The notes under the pieces: model-generated
What the model was told of the DNA's origin: nothing
The model's input: the letters and a program-made list of their open reading frames with translations, nothing else
Databases searched by the model: none
Made by a program: the position numbers and the translations under genes
Origin: Sphingobacterium sp. SYP-B4668
Lineage (GTDB): Bacteria; Bacteroidota; Bacteroidia; Sphingobacteriales; Sphingobacteriaceae
Length of the DNA stretch: 64,000 bases
Assembly (NCBI RefSeq): GCF_027627455.1
Contig: NZ_CP115483.1
Location: 4,030,001-4,094,000 of the forward strand
Reading direction: 5' to 3'
Shown: positions 34,169 to 42,751 of the stretch, piece by piece
How positions within the stretch are numbered: position 1 is the stretch's first letter
Layout of the letters: each line of letters opens with the position of its first letter

Positions 34169-35344
34169 ATGATAGAAGTAAAACCTAATCCAAAGATGCT
34201 GGTGCATCAAGGCACTTATGGAGAATATGGGGGAGCATATATTCCACCCGTCCTAGAAAAACAACTGCAGCAGCTATCTGATTTCTTTGATAAACAAGCT
34301 GACACAGACGAATTCAAAACCGAGTTTGTTCAACTTCTAAAGAATTATGTGGGACGACCATCTGCCCTGTTTTATGCTAAGAATTTAAGTGAGTATGTCG
34401 GCTCCAAAATCTACTTGAAACGAGAAGATCTTAATCATACAGGTTCACATAAAATAAACAATTGCATCGGTCAGATACTACTCGCTAAAAAGATGGGAGC
34501 AAAGGAGATCATCGCCGAGACTGGAGCTGGACAACACGGCGTCGCCACCGCGACCGCCGCCGCATTACTTGGCATACCCTGCAAAGTATTCATGGGTGCA
34601 ATAGACGTAGAGCGTCAAGCGCTCAATGTACGTCGTATGCACCTATTAGGTGCTGAGGTTATCCCCACAGAGTTGGGAAGTCGCACACTTAAAGATGCAG
34701 TCGATGCAGCATTGGGCTATTACATCGAAAATCCAGATTCATTTTACTTACTTGGTTCACATGTCGGGCCCCACCCCTACCCCAAAATGGTAGGTTATTT
34801 TCAATCAGTAATAGGTCAAGAAGCCAGGCAACAGATTTTGGATTTTGAAAATCGATTACCAGACAGCATTTTTGCATCCGTCGGTGGGGGATCCAATGCA
34901 ATTGGCCTTTTTTCAGCCTTCTTAGATGATACTGAGGTCGAAATTCATGGTGCCGAGGGTGGTGGTGACGGGCAGTACCCAAACACCGCAGCTACCCTCA
35001 CATTCGGAAAGCCCACTGTATTCCAAGGAACTAAATCCTATTGCCTTGTAGATGCCGAAGGGAATCCTATCCCATCTAAATCGATAGCAGCAGGATTAGA
35101 TTATCCCGGTATATCTCCCCAGCATGCTTTCCTCAAAGATTCAAATAGAGCCAAATATTATCCTGTCACAGATCAAGAAGCTGTATCAGCATACAAACTA
35201 TTGTCAAAACTTGAAGGCATCACCACAGCCATAGAAAGTGCTCACGCTGTAGCTTTAGCAATCAAACTACTTAAAAATAAAAATTCGTTGGCTATCGTCA
35301 ATGTATCTGGACGCGGCGATAAAGATGTCGAGCGCGATATGTAA
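34169..35344 (+). CDS. trpB: Tryptophan synthase beta chain (orphan, divergent copy)
   Basis: The 391-residue protein keeps the PLP lysine in HTGSHKINN (near 92), the catalytic Glu in AETGAGQHGVATAT (near 114), the phosphate loop GGGSNAIG (near 237) and the C-terminal SGRGDKD. It should condense indole with serine. In place of the usual EPxGxG-GEHxA stretch it reads GAEGGGDGQYPNTAATL, and the following COMM-domain strand is also unusual. No trpA or other trp gene is near, and it has its own terminator at 35351. It is therefore probably a second, stand-alone TrpB that uses free indole or makes an unusual beta-substituted amino acid. The gene symbol rests on family membership. Confidence 0.88.
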   Translation: MIEVKPNPKMLVHQGTYGEYGGAYIPPVLEKQLQQLSDFFDKQADTDEFKTEFVQLLKNYVGRPSALFYAKNLSEYVGSKIYLKREDLNHTGSHKINNCIGQILLAKKMGAKEIIAETGAGQHGVATATAAALLGIPCKVFMGAIDVERQALNVRRMHLLGAEVIPTELGSRTLKDAVDAALGYYIENPDSFYLLGSHVGPHPYPKMVGYFQSVIGQEARQQILDFENRLPDSIFASVGGGSNAIGLFSAFLDDTEVEIHGAEGGGDGQYPNTAATLTFGKPTVFQGTKSYCLVDAEGNPIPSKSIAAGLDYPGISPQHAFLKDSNRAKYYPVTDQEAVSAYKLLSKLEGITTAIESAHAVALAIKLLKNKNSLAIVNVSGRGDKDVERDM

Positions 35345-35350
35345 GGAATC

Positions 35351-35374
35351 AAGGGGGATATTACAGTCCCCCTT
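35351..35374. terminator. Terminator between convergent trpB and the PQQ-propeller gene
   Basis: AAGGGGGA (35351-35358) pairs perfectly with TCCCCCTT (35367-35374) around eight bases, starting six bases after the trpB stop. The tail is TA-rich rather than a pure T-run. Confidence 0.65.
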
Positions 35375-35421
35375 AATTCAGTTTTGATCCATCAGCATTT
35401 CATATTATCCATTCACTGAAA

Positions 35422-36657
35422 TTACTCCAACGCATACACCGCACCATCTGCCGAACCGAAGTAAAGCGTTCTTCCCTCAATCCAAATCGTCGAAAAAATA
35501 CTCCCCATTTTCAAATAATCCGCAAATAGCAGATTGACATCGTAGTTGTACGTTCTATCCAAATCCGATTTTAGCTTACCTGTCCGATCAAAGAATTGCG
35601 CGCTGTTTATTTTTCCAGCATCTGTTTGAAAAATGGAGCTAATTCCCCCAGTCGCAAGATCTAGTTTATATACTACTCCATTAAGAGCTCCAAAATAGGC
35701 GCACTTACCAGATATGGAAGCACTACTAAAAACATTTATAGGAACGTTGGGCTCATAAATCATCCCTCCGTAATCTTTATCCATGACCAACACACTGTAA
35801 GAGTCTGACATGGTAGCAATCAATTGCTTCCCCCCAAGACTCGGCACACTAGGCCAGCTTCCATGTTGATGATCCACCCAATGCCCTCCACCATCCTTAA
35901 TCTTTAATGCATACAGATTAAAATCTCTAGATCCAAAGTATACTGTGCTGTCTGAGACGGTAGCATGAAATTGAATCTCCCCGAGAGGAAAGTAATGTTG
36001 CCCTATTGTATTGAATTTCCAACGCAATTGACCATTGGTTTCTAAGCAATAAAAAACACCATCAAAGCTTCCAATCAGTACAGCATCTTCTGTCAATGTA
36101 GGTGATGCATGTACTATTCCCCCTGTTTTAAACTTCCATTTCAACGCACCGGTCTGCACATCCAATGCATATATATGTCCATCTCCACAACCAAAATAAA
36201 TCATTCCACCTTGTATTGCCGGAGACGATTGATAGTAATCCCAGGTATCGTAGAATTTTTCACCCTCCGTCTTAAATTCCCATTGCAGCAGTCCAGAATC
36301 AGCATCCAGTGCATAGAAAATCCCATCGCTAGAAAGGAAAAATACTCGATTGGAGGCAATCGCGACTGACGATCGTACTTCACCATTAGTTTTAAATTTC
36401 CAAAGCAACTTTGCGTCGATTTTATCGAGTGCATATAAGTTACTGTCACATGAGCCAATCAGCACCATATCTCCAAACACTACAGGAGAGGAGAATATTT
36501 TCCCTTCCGTTTGGAATTTCCATTTGAGAATAGGCCTATCCTTTACCGAATCTATACTAGTAAAATTTTGTCGATTCGCCGATCGCGCAAGCTGCTGTCC
36601 ATAAATGCCTTTTCCACCCACGAGCAAAAAAGCAATAAAAATCAGTATCCTAAACAT
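35422..36657 (-). CDS. Exported PQQ-binding-like beta-propeller protein
   Basis: This 411-residue protein has a signal peptide (FRILIFIAFLLVGGKGIYGQ) and seven or so repeats of the PQQ/BamB type. Each has the pattern WKFxTEGxxxxSPxxxxxxVxxGSxDxxxYALD (for example at about 48, 88, 130, 182 and 225). BamB members scaffold outer-membrane protein assembly, whereas others bind PQQ in dehydrogenases. The catalytic Asp/Glu and disulfide of true quinoproteins are not evident. It is monocistronic and convergent with trpB. A periplasmic scaffolding or binding role is the cautious reading. Confidence 0.78.
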   Translation of the reverse strand: MFRILIFIAFLLVGGKGIYGQQLARSANRQNFTSIDSVKDRPILKWKFQTEGKIFSSPVVFGDMVLIGSCDSNLYALDKIDAKLLWKFKTNGEVRSSVAIASNRVFFLSSDGIFYALDADSGLLQWEFKTEGEKFYDTWDYYQSSPAIQGGMIYFGCGDGHIYALDVQTGALKWKFKTGGIVHASPTLTEDAVLIGSFDGVFYCLETNGQLRWKFNTIGQHYFPLGEIQFHATVSDSTVYFGSRDFNLYALKIKDGGGHWVDHQHGSWPSVPSLGGKQLIATMSDSYSVLVMDKDYGGMIYEPNVPINVFSSASISGKCAYFGALNGVVYKLDLATGGISSIFQTDAGKINSAQFFDRTGKLKSDLDRTYNYDVNLLFADYLKMGSIFSTIWIEGRTLYFGSADGAVYALE

Positions 36658-36972
36658 AAAAAGAGGTTAATAATTGGCTAATAATCACTAATCTAACAAA
36701 ATAAACATAAAAGCCAAATCCTTAAACCGTTACATTTCCTTATCAAAAAGCAAATCTACCTAAACCATACACTAGCATTCGTTTTTGTATTATACCCAGA
36801 TTTAAAAAAAAAATATCTTTATAAATCAAAGCGTTCCTTACATTTACGGTAACAGATAATCCACTTTTTTCGGAACCTGTCAACAAGCCGCTAGGACAGC
36901 TCCCTAACGATTAAAAAGCTCATTGCGGATACTTTGTACACAACATTATAAACGAACGCAAAACAAAGAATT
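36658..36972. other. Divergent intergenic region, nothing distinctive
   Basis: This 315-bp AT-rich spacer separates the divergent PQQ-propeller and DUF4287 genes. A near-match to the -7 element (ATACTTTG) occurs about 60 bp before the DUF4287 start. No repeats or hairpins of note were seen. Confidence 0.4.
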
Positions 36973-37191
36973 ATGTCTTTTCAAGCATATCTGGACAACG
37001 TCCAAGAGAAAACAGGAAAATCTCCTACTGATTTTGAAAAACTTGCCGAACAAAAAGGTTTTGTCAGCAAAGGAGAAATAGTAAAAGGAATCAAACCCAC
37101 AGAAATTATCAATTGGCTCAAAAACGATTTTAACATAGGACATGGCCATGCTACAGCAATATATGCCTACATCAAGGGAAAACGAACATAA
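36973..37191 (+). CDS. DUF4287-family small protein
   Basis: This 72-residue protein contains MSFQAYLDNVQEKTGKSP and IINWLKNDFNIGHGHATAIY, the two conserved segments of the DUF4287 family. Those are short helical cytoplasmic proteins of unknown role, often stand-alone and widespread in soil bacteria. The ATG is followed by a full-length domain, and the gene stands alone. No function can be claimed. Confidence 0.85.
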   Translation: MSFQAYLDNVQEKTGKSPTDFEKLAEQKGFVSKGEIVKGIKPTEIINWLKNDFNIGHGHATAIYAYIKGKRT

Positions 37192-37288
37192 GCATCTTCT
37201 AACGCGGCTAGATATTCTCTTAAGAAATTATTGGTCGATATCTGATAAATCAACACCAACAAATCCAATCCAGCGCAAGGCCATAGAA

Positions 37289-38284
37289 TTACTTAAATAA
37301 ATCAAGGATTTCATCTTGATTGACTTTCCCAAAATATGCCGTTAAATCTATCCTATCGAATAGTTGTGCAATACGCTCAAGACTATGTTTCTGACCAATC
37401 AATACCTGTTCCAAATCTTCTATGGGCAGAGATGCAAAGAAGTCTCCAAATATTTTTGCCTTACGGATGAAGCCTTTATCCACGTCCAGATGTATTTCTA
37501 TAAATCCAGCCGGTATTTTGACAGCCTTTTTGAAATTATAATGGGGAGAAGTGCCAAAGTTCCAGTCCCATGTTTCATACTTTTCCTTCACCAACTTTTC
37601 AATGCTCTGAATATCTTCCTCATTGAACTCATATATCTGAGCGTCCACGTTATTTTTTAAGATTTCAGCAATTAATCTCCTTTTTAGTATCGTTATTGTT
37701 GTATTCTCGGGTAGGTATTCAATAAGATTTGTCACTCTTGCTCTATTAGATTTGACAGCCTTATCGACAAATTTTAACGGGTTGACCTGCAATGCATCCA
37801 CCAATACCTGCATTTCCGAGTCAAATAATATAGTACCATGTTGAACCATCTTCCCATTTTTTGCAAACTTAGCATTGCCACTAAATTTTTTACCCGCTAC
37901 CAGTAAATCGTTCCTACCTTCCAATTTAGCAGGTACGTCCATACTGTTCAACACGTTTACAACGGGCTGAGTAAATGTAGAAAAATCCATAAAATCATTA
38001 GATTCCAATAATGTGTGGAACGAAAAATTCAGATTCCCCATATCGTGGTATACAGCACCTCCTCCCGACATTCTCCTCACCACTTTAATATTTTGTTGGT
38101 TTACGTAATCTAGATTGATTTCAGCAAGCGTATTTTGAAATTTACCAACGATTATAGAAGGAGCATTGATATAAAGAAGAAAGATATCAGCCTTTGGATA
38201 TTTGTACAACAAGTACTCCTCCGAAGCAATATTGAAAAAGGCATTATGGGATGGAGAGTCAATGATTAGCATACGATTTGTCAT
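37289..38284 (-). CDS. lplA: Lipoate--protein ligase
   Basis: The ATG at 38284 is used; a GTG lies two codons upstream. The 331-residue protein has the lipoate-ligase fold with the RRMSGGGAVYHDMGNLNFSF motif near residues 67-86. The catalytic-lysine region is GKKFSGNAKFAKNGKMVQHG near 128-147, and an accessory C-terminal domain (about 245-331) has FIEIHLDVDKGFIRKAKIFGD. It activates lipoate with ATP and attaches it to E2 and GcvH lysines in the cytoplasm. It is monocistronic. Octanoyltransferase activity is the main alternative, but the C-terminal domain favours a ligase. Confidence 0.9.
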   Translation of the reverse strand: MTNRMLIIDSPSHNAFFNIASEEYLLYKYPKADIFLLYINAPSIIVGKFQNTLAEINLDYVNQQNIKVVRRMSGGGAVYHDMGNLNFSFHTLLESNDFMDFSTFTQPVVNVLNSMDVPAKLEGRNDLLVAGKKFSGNAKFAKNGKMVQHGTILFDSEMQVLVDALQVNPLKFVDKAVKSNRARVTNLIEYLPENTTITILKRRLIAEILKNNVDAQIYEFNEEDIQSIEKLVKEKYETWDWNFGTSPHYNFKKAVKIPAGFIEIHLDVDKGFIRKAKIFGDFFASLPIEDLEQVLIGQKHSLERIAQLFDRIDLTAYFGKVNQDEILDLFK

Positions 38285-38456
38285 TTTCACAAATTTAGCA
38301 AGTTTTTATTGATTACGGGATCCTTTGACCGTTTAAACACCTTTGCACGGTACGTACTATATCAACAGAATTAAAGTACGTTCTACACTTTCCAATATTT
38401 CTTCTCCACAAAACGATAATTATGTGTATATTAACATTTACCAACTCAAAAAATCT

Positions 38457-39674
38457 ATGAACACTTATTTCAAACAGTCACTAGGTTCGGTCTATATTTT
38501 GGTAACCATTTGCTTTTCCCAAGACCTCTTTGCACAGAATACGTATTTCAAAGACGTCACATCCAGTCATCTTCCCCAAGACGCCAAAACCCATGCATTA
38601 GATGTTGTACTTCTCGATGTGGATGGTGATGGTGATTTAGACATGGTGCTAGCATTAGAGTCACAACCCAATAGGCTGTACCTCAATGATGGCAAAGGAA
38701 TCTTTACATGGAAGAAAGGCGCTTTTGCCGAGAAAAATCATGATACCGAACATGTGCGTACTGCTGATTTCGACCACGACGGTCACTTGGATTTGATTTT
38801 TGTTGCCGAAGATGATCAGAACCATGAGTACTATCTAGGTCGTGGGGATGGCACCTTTACAGATGTATCTGATCGGCTACTTGGAAAAAGTGAAGCAAAT
38901 GGATTAGATGTAGCCGACGTTAATGGAGATGGGTTTGCGGACATTGTTATCGGTAATTCTGGAGATAAACCCCAAAATTTCCTCTGGATAAATAATCCTG
39001 ATCGTCCGGGACACTTTATAGATCGCACCATGACCTCTCTGCCTCAGATTTCTGACCAAACCCAATCGGTCAAATTGGTTGACTTAGATGGTGATGGACA
39101 TATCGACATGGTATTAGGCAATGAAGCACCTCCAAACCGCCTATTATTCAACGACGGAAACGGTAATTTTATAGAGCATAACGCAGGATTACCTCATGAT
39201 GTACCCCTACACACGCGTGAAGTCATAACCTTTGATGCAAATGGAGATGGAAGACTTGATTTGCTTTTTGCAAACCTAACTAGCAATGGTGGGGCGCATG
39301 ACAAAGACCCTCGCGCACGATTATTCATCAATCACGGTAATCGCCGTTTTATCGATGAGACCACCTCTCGAATGCCGCAGCACTCATTTTCCACCTATGC
39401 TGCCACAGCTATGGATTTTGACAAAGATGGGCATATGGATATCATTCTCAGCGCAATCAAGATTCCTCCCTTTGAGGAAATGCAAGTTCAGGCCTTAAGA
39501 AATGATGGGACAGGTCACTTTTCATTCGCTACAAAAGACGTCATTCCAAAAGAAACTAGGGGTAGAAGCTGGGGCATTGCTATTGGAGATGTCAATGCAG
39601 ATGGAATTGACGACATAGTGATTGGCGGGTGGGGCTCACAGGTACGTCTCCTACTAGGACAAGTACCGGAATAA
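38457..39674 (+). CDS. Secreted FG-GAP/VCBS-repeat protein
   Basis: ATG 38457 begins MNTYFKQSLGSVYILVTICF, a signal peptide ending near LFAQ; the frame upstream to 38343 has no such feature. The 405-residue protein consists of about six VCBS/FG-GAP repeats. Each has a calcium-type DxDxDG loop (DVDGDGDLDMV, DFDHDGHLDLIF, DVNGDGFADIVIG, DLDGDGHIDMV, DANGDGRLDLLF, DVNADGIDDIVIG), predicting a seven-bladed, integrin-alpha-like propeller. No anchor or sorting signal is visible. It probably binds a ligand or partner outside the cell. The TlpA redoxin gene 74 bp downstream may be co-transcribed. Confidence 0.85.
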   Translation: MNTYFKQSLGSVYILVTICFSQDLFAQNTYFKDVTSSHLPQDAKTHALDVVLLDVDGDGDLDMVLALESQPNRLYLNDGKGIFTWKKGAFAEKNHDTEHVRTADFDHDGHLDLIFVAEDDQNHEYYLGRGDGTFTDVSDRLLGKSEANGLDVADVNGDGFADIVIGNSGDKPQNFLWINNPDRPGHFIDRTMTSLPQISDQTQSVKLVDLDGDGHIDMVLGNEAPPNRLLFNDGNGNFIEHNAGLPHDVPLHTREVITFDANGDGRLDLLFANLTSNGGAHDKDPRARLFINHGNRRFIDETTSRMPQHSFSTYAATAMDFDKDGHMDIILSAIKIPPFEEMQVQALRNDGTGHFSFATKDVIPKETRGRSWGIAIGDVNADGIDDIVIGGWGSQVRLLLGQVPE

Positions 39675-39747
39675 ATAATTTCGACCCAATAGAAATCATT
39701 TATCATAAATATCTTATACTTTTATAACACATCAGCACGTAACCGAT

Positions 39748-40320
39748 ATGATTAAAAACACCCTGCTAGTACGTTTGTTTTCCACTATGCTTTGCATGCT
39801 ATCTCTGCTGTCATATGGACAAGAATCAAATAACGGAAAGAAGCTATGGGCCAAATCTATACTCAATGAAAAAGCCCCAACATTGCATGTTGAAGAGTGG
39901 CTGTCAGCCCCCCCGCAAAACGAAGGGAAATTTCTATTAATTGATTTTTGGGCCACATGGTGCGGTCCTTGTCGCGCAGTGATTCCAGAATTGAACGAGT
40001 GGCACAAAAAATACGGTGACCGCATTAATATCATTGGTATATCTGATGAGACAGCCGAAAAGGTCAAATCCAATAAGCAAATTCAAATTGACTATTTCAG
40101 TGCGATAGATACCAAAGCTGTCTTAAAAAACAACTTAGAAGTAAAAGGCATACCCCACTGTATAATCGTGGATCCAGATGGCATTGTCCGTTGGGAAGGA
40201 TTCCCAACATTAGAAGGTCACCAGCTCACTGAAAAAGTACTAGAAAACATCCTGCTCAAATATTCCAAGAGATATCAATCCGACAACTCGGAGACCGCAC
40301 TAGCACTTAATCATTTTTAA
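39748..40320 (+). CDS. Exported TlpA-like thioredoxin-fold protein
   Basis: The 190-residue protein has a signal peptide (IKNTLLVRLFSTMLCMLSLLSYGQ) and a single thioredoxin domain with FWATWCGPCRAVIPE (CxxC near 72-75) and the cis-proline loop VKGIPHCIIVDPDG near 133. It would act as a periplasmic thiol:disulfide oxidoreductase. Its last four bases overlap the convergent threonine aldolase gene, and no hairpin separates them. The upstream VCBS gene is its likely partner in transcription. Confidence 0.85.
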   Translation: MIKNTLLVRLFSTMLCMLSLLSYGQESNNGKKLWAKSILNEKAPTLHVEEWLSAPPQNEGKFLLIDFWATWCGPCRAVIPELNEWHKKYGDRINIIGISDETAEKVKSNKQIQIDYFSAIDTKAVLKNNLEVKGIPHCIIVDPDGIVRWEGFPTLEGHQLTEKVLENILLKYSKRYQSDNSETALALNHF

Positions 40321-41342
40321 AGATTATTCAGGTCCTTGATAAATTCATCGACCTGACTTTCTTCCGTTGCCCAAGATGTAATCAGTCGAATAGCTGATTG
40401 ATGCTCATCAACTACTTTCCAGACAAAAAAGTCATACTTTTGGCTTAAAATATCAATATATGCCTTTGGCAAAATCGGAAAAATTTGATTTGTTGTTGAA
40501 GGTGTCAAAAACGGATATCCATTTGCTTTGATAGCAGATCCAATTTTCGTCGCCATTTCATTAGCCCGTCTTGCCAATGAAAAATAGAGATCATCCTTGA
40601 AAAGTTCAACAAATTGAATACCTAATAACCTTCCTTTAGCCAACAGCGCTCCCCGCTGCTTTAGGATATAATCAAATTCCGAAGCAAGGTCCGGTTTATT
40701 AAAGACTATAGCCTCCCCCATTAAAGCTCCATTTTTCGTTCCCCCAATGTAAAAAACATCGGTTAACCGAGAGACGTCAGATAAAGTCAGATTATTCCCC
40801 TCGGCCGTCAAAGCATGTCCCAATCTAGCTCCATCCAAAAAAAGATATAATTCTCTCGAATTACAATAAGCAGATAATTGCTCCAAGTCTTCTTTTCTAT
40901 AGAGCGTCCCTATCTCGGTCGAGTTAGAAATATAAACCATTTTAGGCTTTACCACATGAGGTCGCATGGCATACTGCTGCAATACCAGCTCGATATCCGA
41001 TGGGAGCAGCTTTCCATCTCTAGTTTCAACAGGGATTACCCGATGTCCGGTAGCTTCTATAGCGCCGGTTTCATTCGCATAGATATGCCCTGTCTTCGCG
41101 CTGATGACTGCTTCATGTGTTCTTAATAAAGAAGCAATAACCAAAAGATTCGCCTGTGTACCCCCCGAAACAAAAAAAACAGCAGCGGCTGAGTGATTCA
41201 TCTTTTGTCTCAGCAAATCTTTTGCTAGACTGCAATAAATGTCCTCTCCATATCCTATCTGCTGCTCTAGGTTCTTATCTACCAGTGCCTTAAGAATATT
41301 AGGGTGTGCACCTTCCGAATAATCATTTTTAAAACTATACAT
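40317..41342 (-). CDS. Low-specificity L-threonine aldolase
   Basis: This 341-residue PLP enzyme has SEGAHPNILKAL at the N-terminus, VSGGTQANLLVIASLL near 57, LFLDGARLGHAL near 168 (the pyridine-contacting Asp) and the Schiff-base lysine in FYIGGTKNGALMGEA near 204. It cleaves threonine or allo-threonine to glycine and acetaldehyde in the cytoplasm. It starts with MYSFKNDYSEG as in the family. It converges with the TlpA gene with a four-base overlap. Confidence 0.9.
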   Translation of the reverse strand: MYSFKNDYSEGAHPNILKALVDKNLEQQIGYGEDIYCSLAKDLLRQKMNHSAAAVFFVSGGTQANLLVIASLLRTHEAVISAKTGHIYANETGAIEATGHRVIPVETRDGKLLPSDIELVLQQYAMRPHVVKPKMVYISNSTEIGTLYRKEDLEQLSAYCNSRELYLFLDGARLGHALTAEGNNLTLSDVSRLTDVFYIGGTKNGALMGEAIVFNKPDLASEFDYILKQRGALLAKGRLLGIQFVELFKDDLYFSLARRANEMATKIGSAIKANGYPFLTPSTTNQIFPILPKAYIDILSQKYDFFVWKVVDEHQSAIRLITSWATEESQVDEFIKDLNNL

Positions 41343-41889
41343 TGCGATACCGTAAATTTTATCCGTGCAAAAGTAAAGAATATAATTCGACCTATATTAT
41401 CCACATCGGCAATTCGTACACCACTGCCCCTATCCCTCCGAACCTTTATTGACCATAATATATCCTTTGTCCCATATATAGGGACAATAAAGTCAACACG
41501 CATACCACTCTCGGCTCAAATGAAACAATAAAGCCGCACCACCCTCGCCCTTGACAAATTGATACATATTAATAAACAATTGAACAGTTTATATCAACAT
41601 ATTTGGTTATTTTGCTCTTTAGAATAACCATCGCACAGTAACATTATGATTCAAAGAATTATCGCACTGCTGAAGGCTGTGCTAACTCCGTTTATTGAAC
41701 AACCAAAGAGCCAATTGATTGATTTTCGTAAAGGAAGTGTCCGTTAAAAAAATAACCCTAGCAATCCAATTAAAAAAACAAGTCGCTTCAATTCACCATC
41801 TCAGTTCGTTTTCATAATTGCAGATGAGGAGCCTATCAAAAAACAATTAATATTGGTATATTCGTGTACCCAAACCATTTATATCTCTT
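41343..41889. other. Intergenic region with two hairpins and a small frame
   Basis: A 7-bp hairpin, TTGTCCC/GGGACAA, lies at 41467-41487 in the aldolase leader. An 8-bp inverted repeat, TGGTTATT/AATAACCA, lies at 41604-41630, 15 bases before the 33-codon frame at 41646. Otherwise nothing is seen in this 547-bp stretch. Confidence 0.45.
41646..41747 (+). CDS. Possible 33-residue peptide upstream of the response regulator
   Basis: An ATG at 41646 opens 33 codons ending in TAA at 41745-41747. The N-terminal half (MIQRIIALLKAVLTPFIEQ) would form an amphipathic, hydrophobic helix and the C-terminal half is basic (DFRKGSVR). An 8-bp inverted repeat lies just upstream. There is no strong Shine-Dalgarno sequence, but that is normal in this phylum. 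It could be a leader peptide, a small membrane-active peptide or chance. Confidence 0.3.
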   Translation: MIQRIIALLKAVLTPFIEQPKSQLIDFRKGSVR

Positions 41890-42669
41890 ATGCACAATCA
41901 CGCCACATCTCGCTCGACTATACTTATAGCCGATGACCATCAAGATATACTCGATTTCATTGCCGAAGTCTTAGGAGACAGTTATATCATCGTTAAAGCC
42001 AATAATGGGCAAGAGGTGTTGGATTACTTATCCGAACACGCTGTTGACCTCATTGTAAGTGACATCATGATGCCATATATCGATGGATATGAACTCTGTA
42101 CCAAACTAAAGGAGGATATTACCTACTCTCACATTCCATTTATTATGCTGACAGCAAAAATAAGTCTTCAATCCAAGATTGAAGGGTTAAAGTACGGAGC
42201 CGATGCCTACATAGAGAAACCCTTTTCCCCTTCTTTTTTACAAGCTCAGATTGATAGCCTCTTGCGTAACAGAAGACATGTAAGGGAACATTATAACAAA
42301 TCTCCGGTAGCACCCCTACAGAGTATCGCTCTTAACAAATCCGACCAAGCATTTCTTGAAAAACTCAACATGTTGATATTAAAGAATATTTCAGAACCAT
42401 GCTTAAGCGTTGATATGCTTGCTGACAATATGAATATGAGTCGTCCAACATTATATCGAAAAATAAAGGCCGTCTCAGACCTTTCCCCTAATGAATTGAT
42501 TAATATCACTAGATTGAAGAGAGCGGCTGAACTGTTACTAGACGGCGGTTACAAAATTTATGAAATATCCACTATGGTAGGATTCAATTGGCCTTCTCAC
42601 TTTACTCGTAATTTTCAAAAACAGTTTGGTGTTGGTCCTAAGGAGTATGTCGAAGTAAAAGTCTCATAA
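41890..42669 (+). CDS. REC-AraC response regulator (detached half of a hybrid two-component system)
   Basis: The 259-residue protein has a receiver domain (about 10-128) with acidic pair D15/D16, phospho-acceptor D58 in IVSDIMMP, T88 and K110 in EKPFSP. An AraC-type double HTH follows at about 155-255 (MNMSRPTLYRKIKAVSDLSPNE, YEISTMVGFNWPSHFTRNFQKQFG). These are exactly the C-terminal domains of Bacteroidota hybrid two-component regulators, here as a separate gene. The sensor-like gene at 45148 lacks them, and two GH43 genes lie between. The pair probably exchange phosphate and control the surrounding utilization locus. Confidence 0.9.
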   Translation: MHNHATSRSTILIADDHQDILDFIAEVLGDSYIIVKANNGQEVLDYLSEHAVDLIVSDIMMPYIDGYELCTKLKEDITYSHIPFIMLTAKISLQSKIEGLKYGADAYIEKPFSPSFLQAQIDSLLRNRRHVREHYNKSPVAPLQSIALNKSDQAFLEKLNMLILKNISEPCLSVDMLADNMNMSRPTLYRKIKAVSDLSPNELINITRLKRAAELLLDGGYKIYEISTMVGFNWPSHFTRNFQKQFGVGPKEYVEVKVS

Positions 42670-42682
42670 CCCTCATCCAAGA

Positions 42683-42724
42683 ATAGCAAACCCCTCAAAA
42701 ATATATTTTTGAGGGGTTTGCTAT
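42683..42724. terminator. 42-bp perfect palindromic bidirectional terminator
   Basis: Positions 42683-42703 and 42704-42724 are exact reverse complements. The centre is A/T-rich, so the folded stem has a U-run and A-run built in for either direction. It lies between the stops of the convergent response regulator (42669) and the GH43 gene (42752). Confidence 0.85.
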
Positions 42725-42751
42725 GTACTATCTGAGAAAAAAAGGCCCGTT

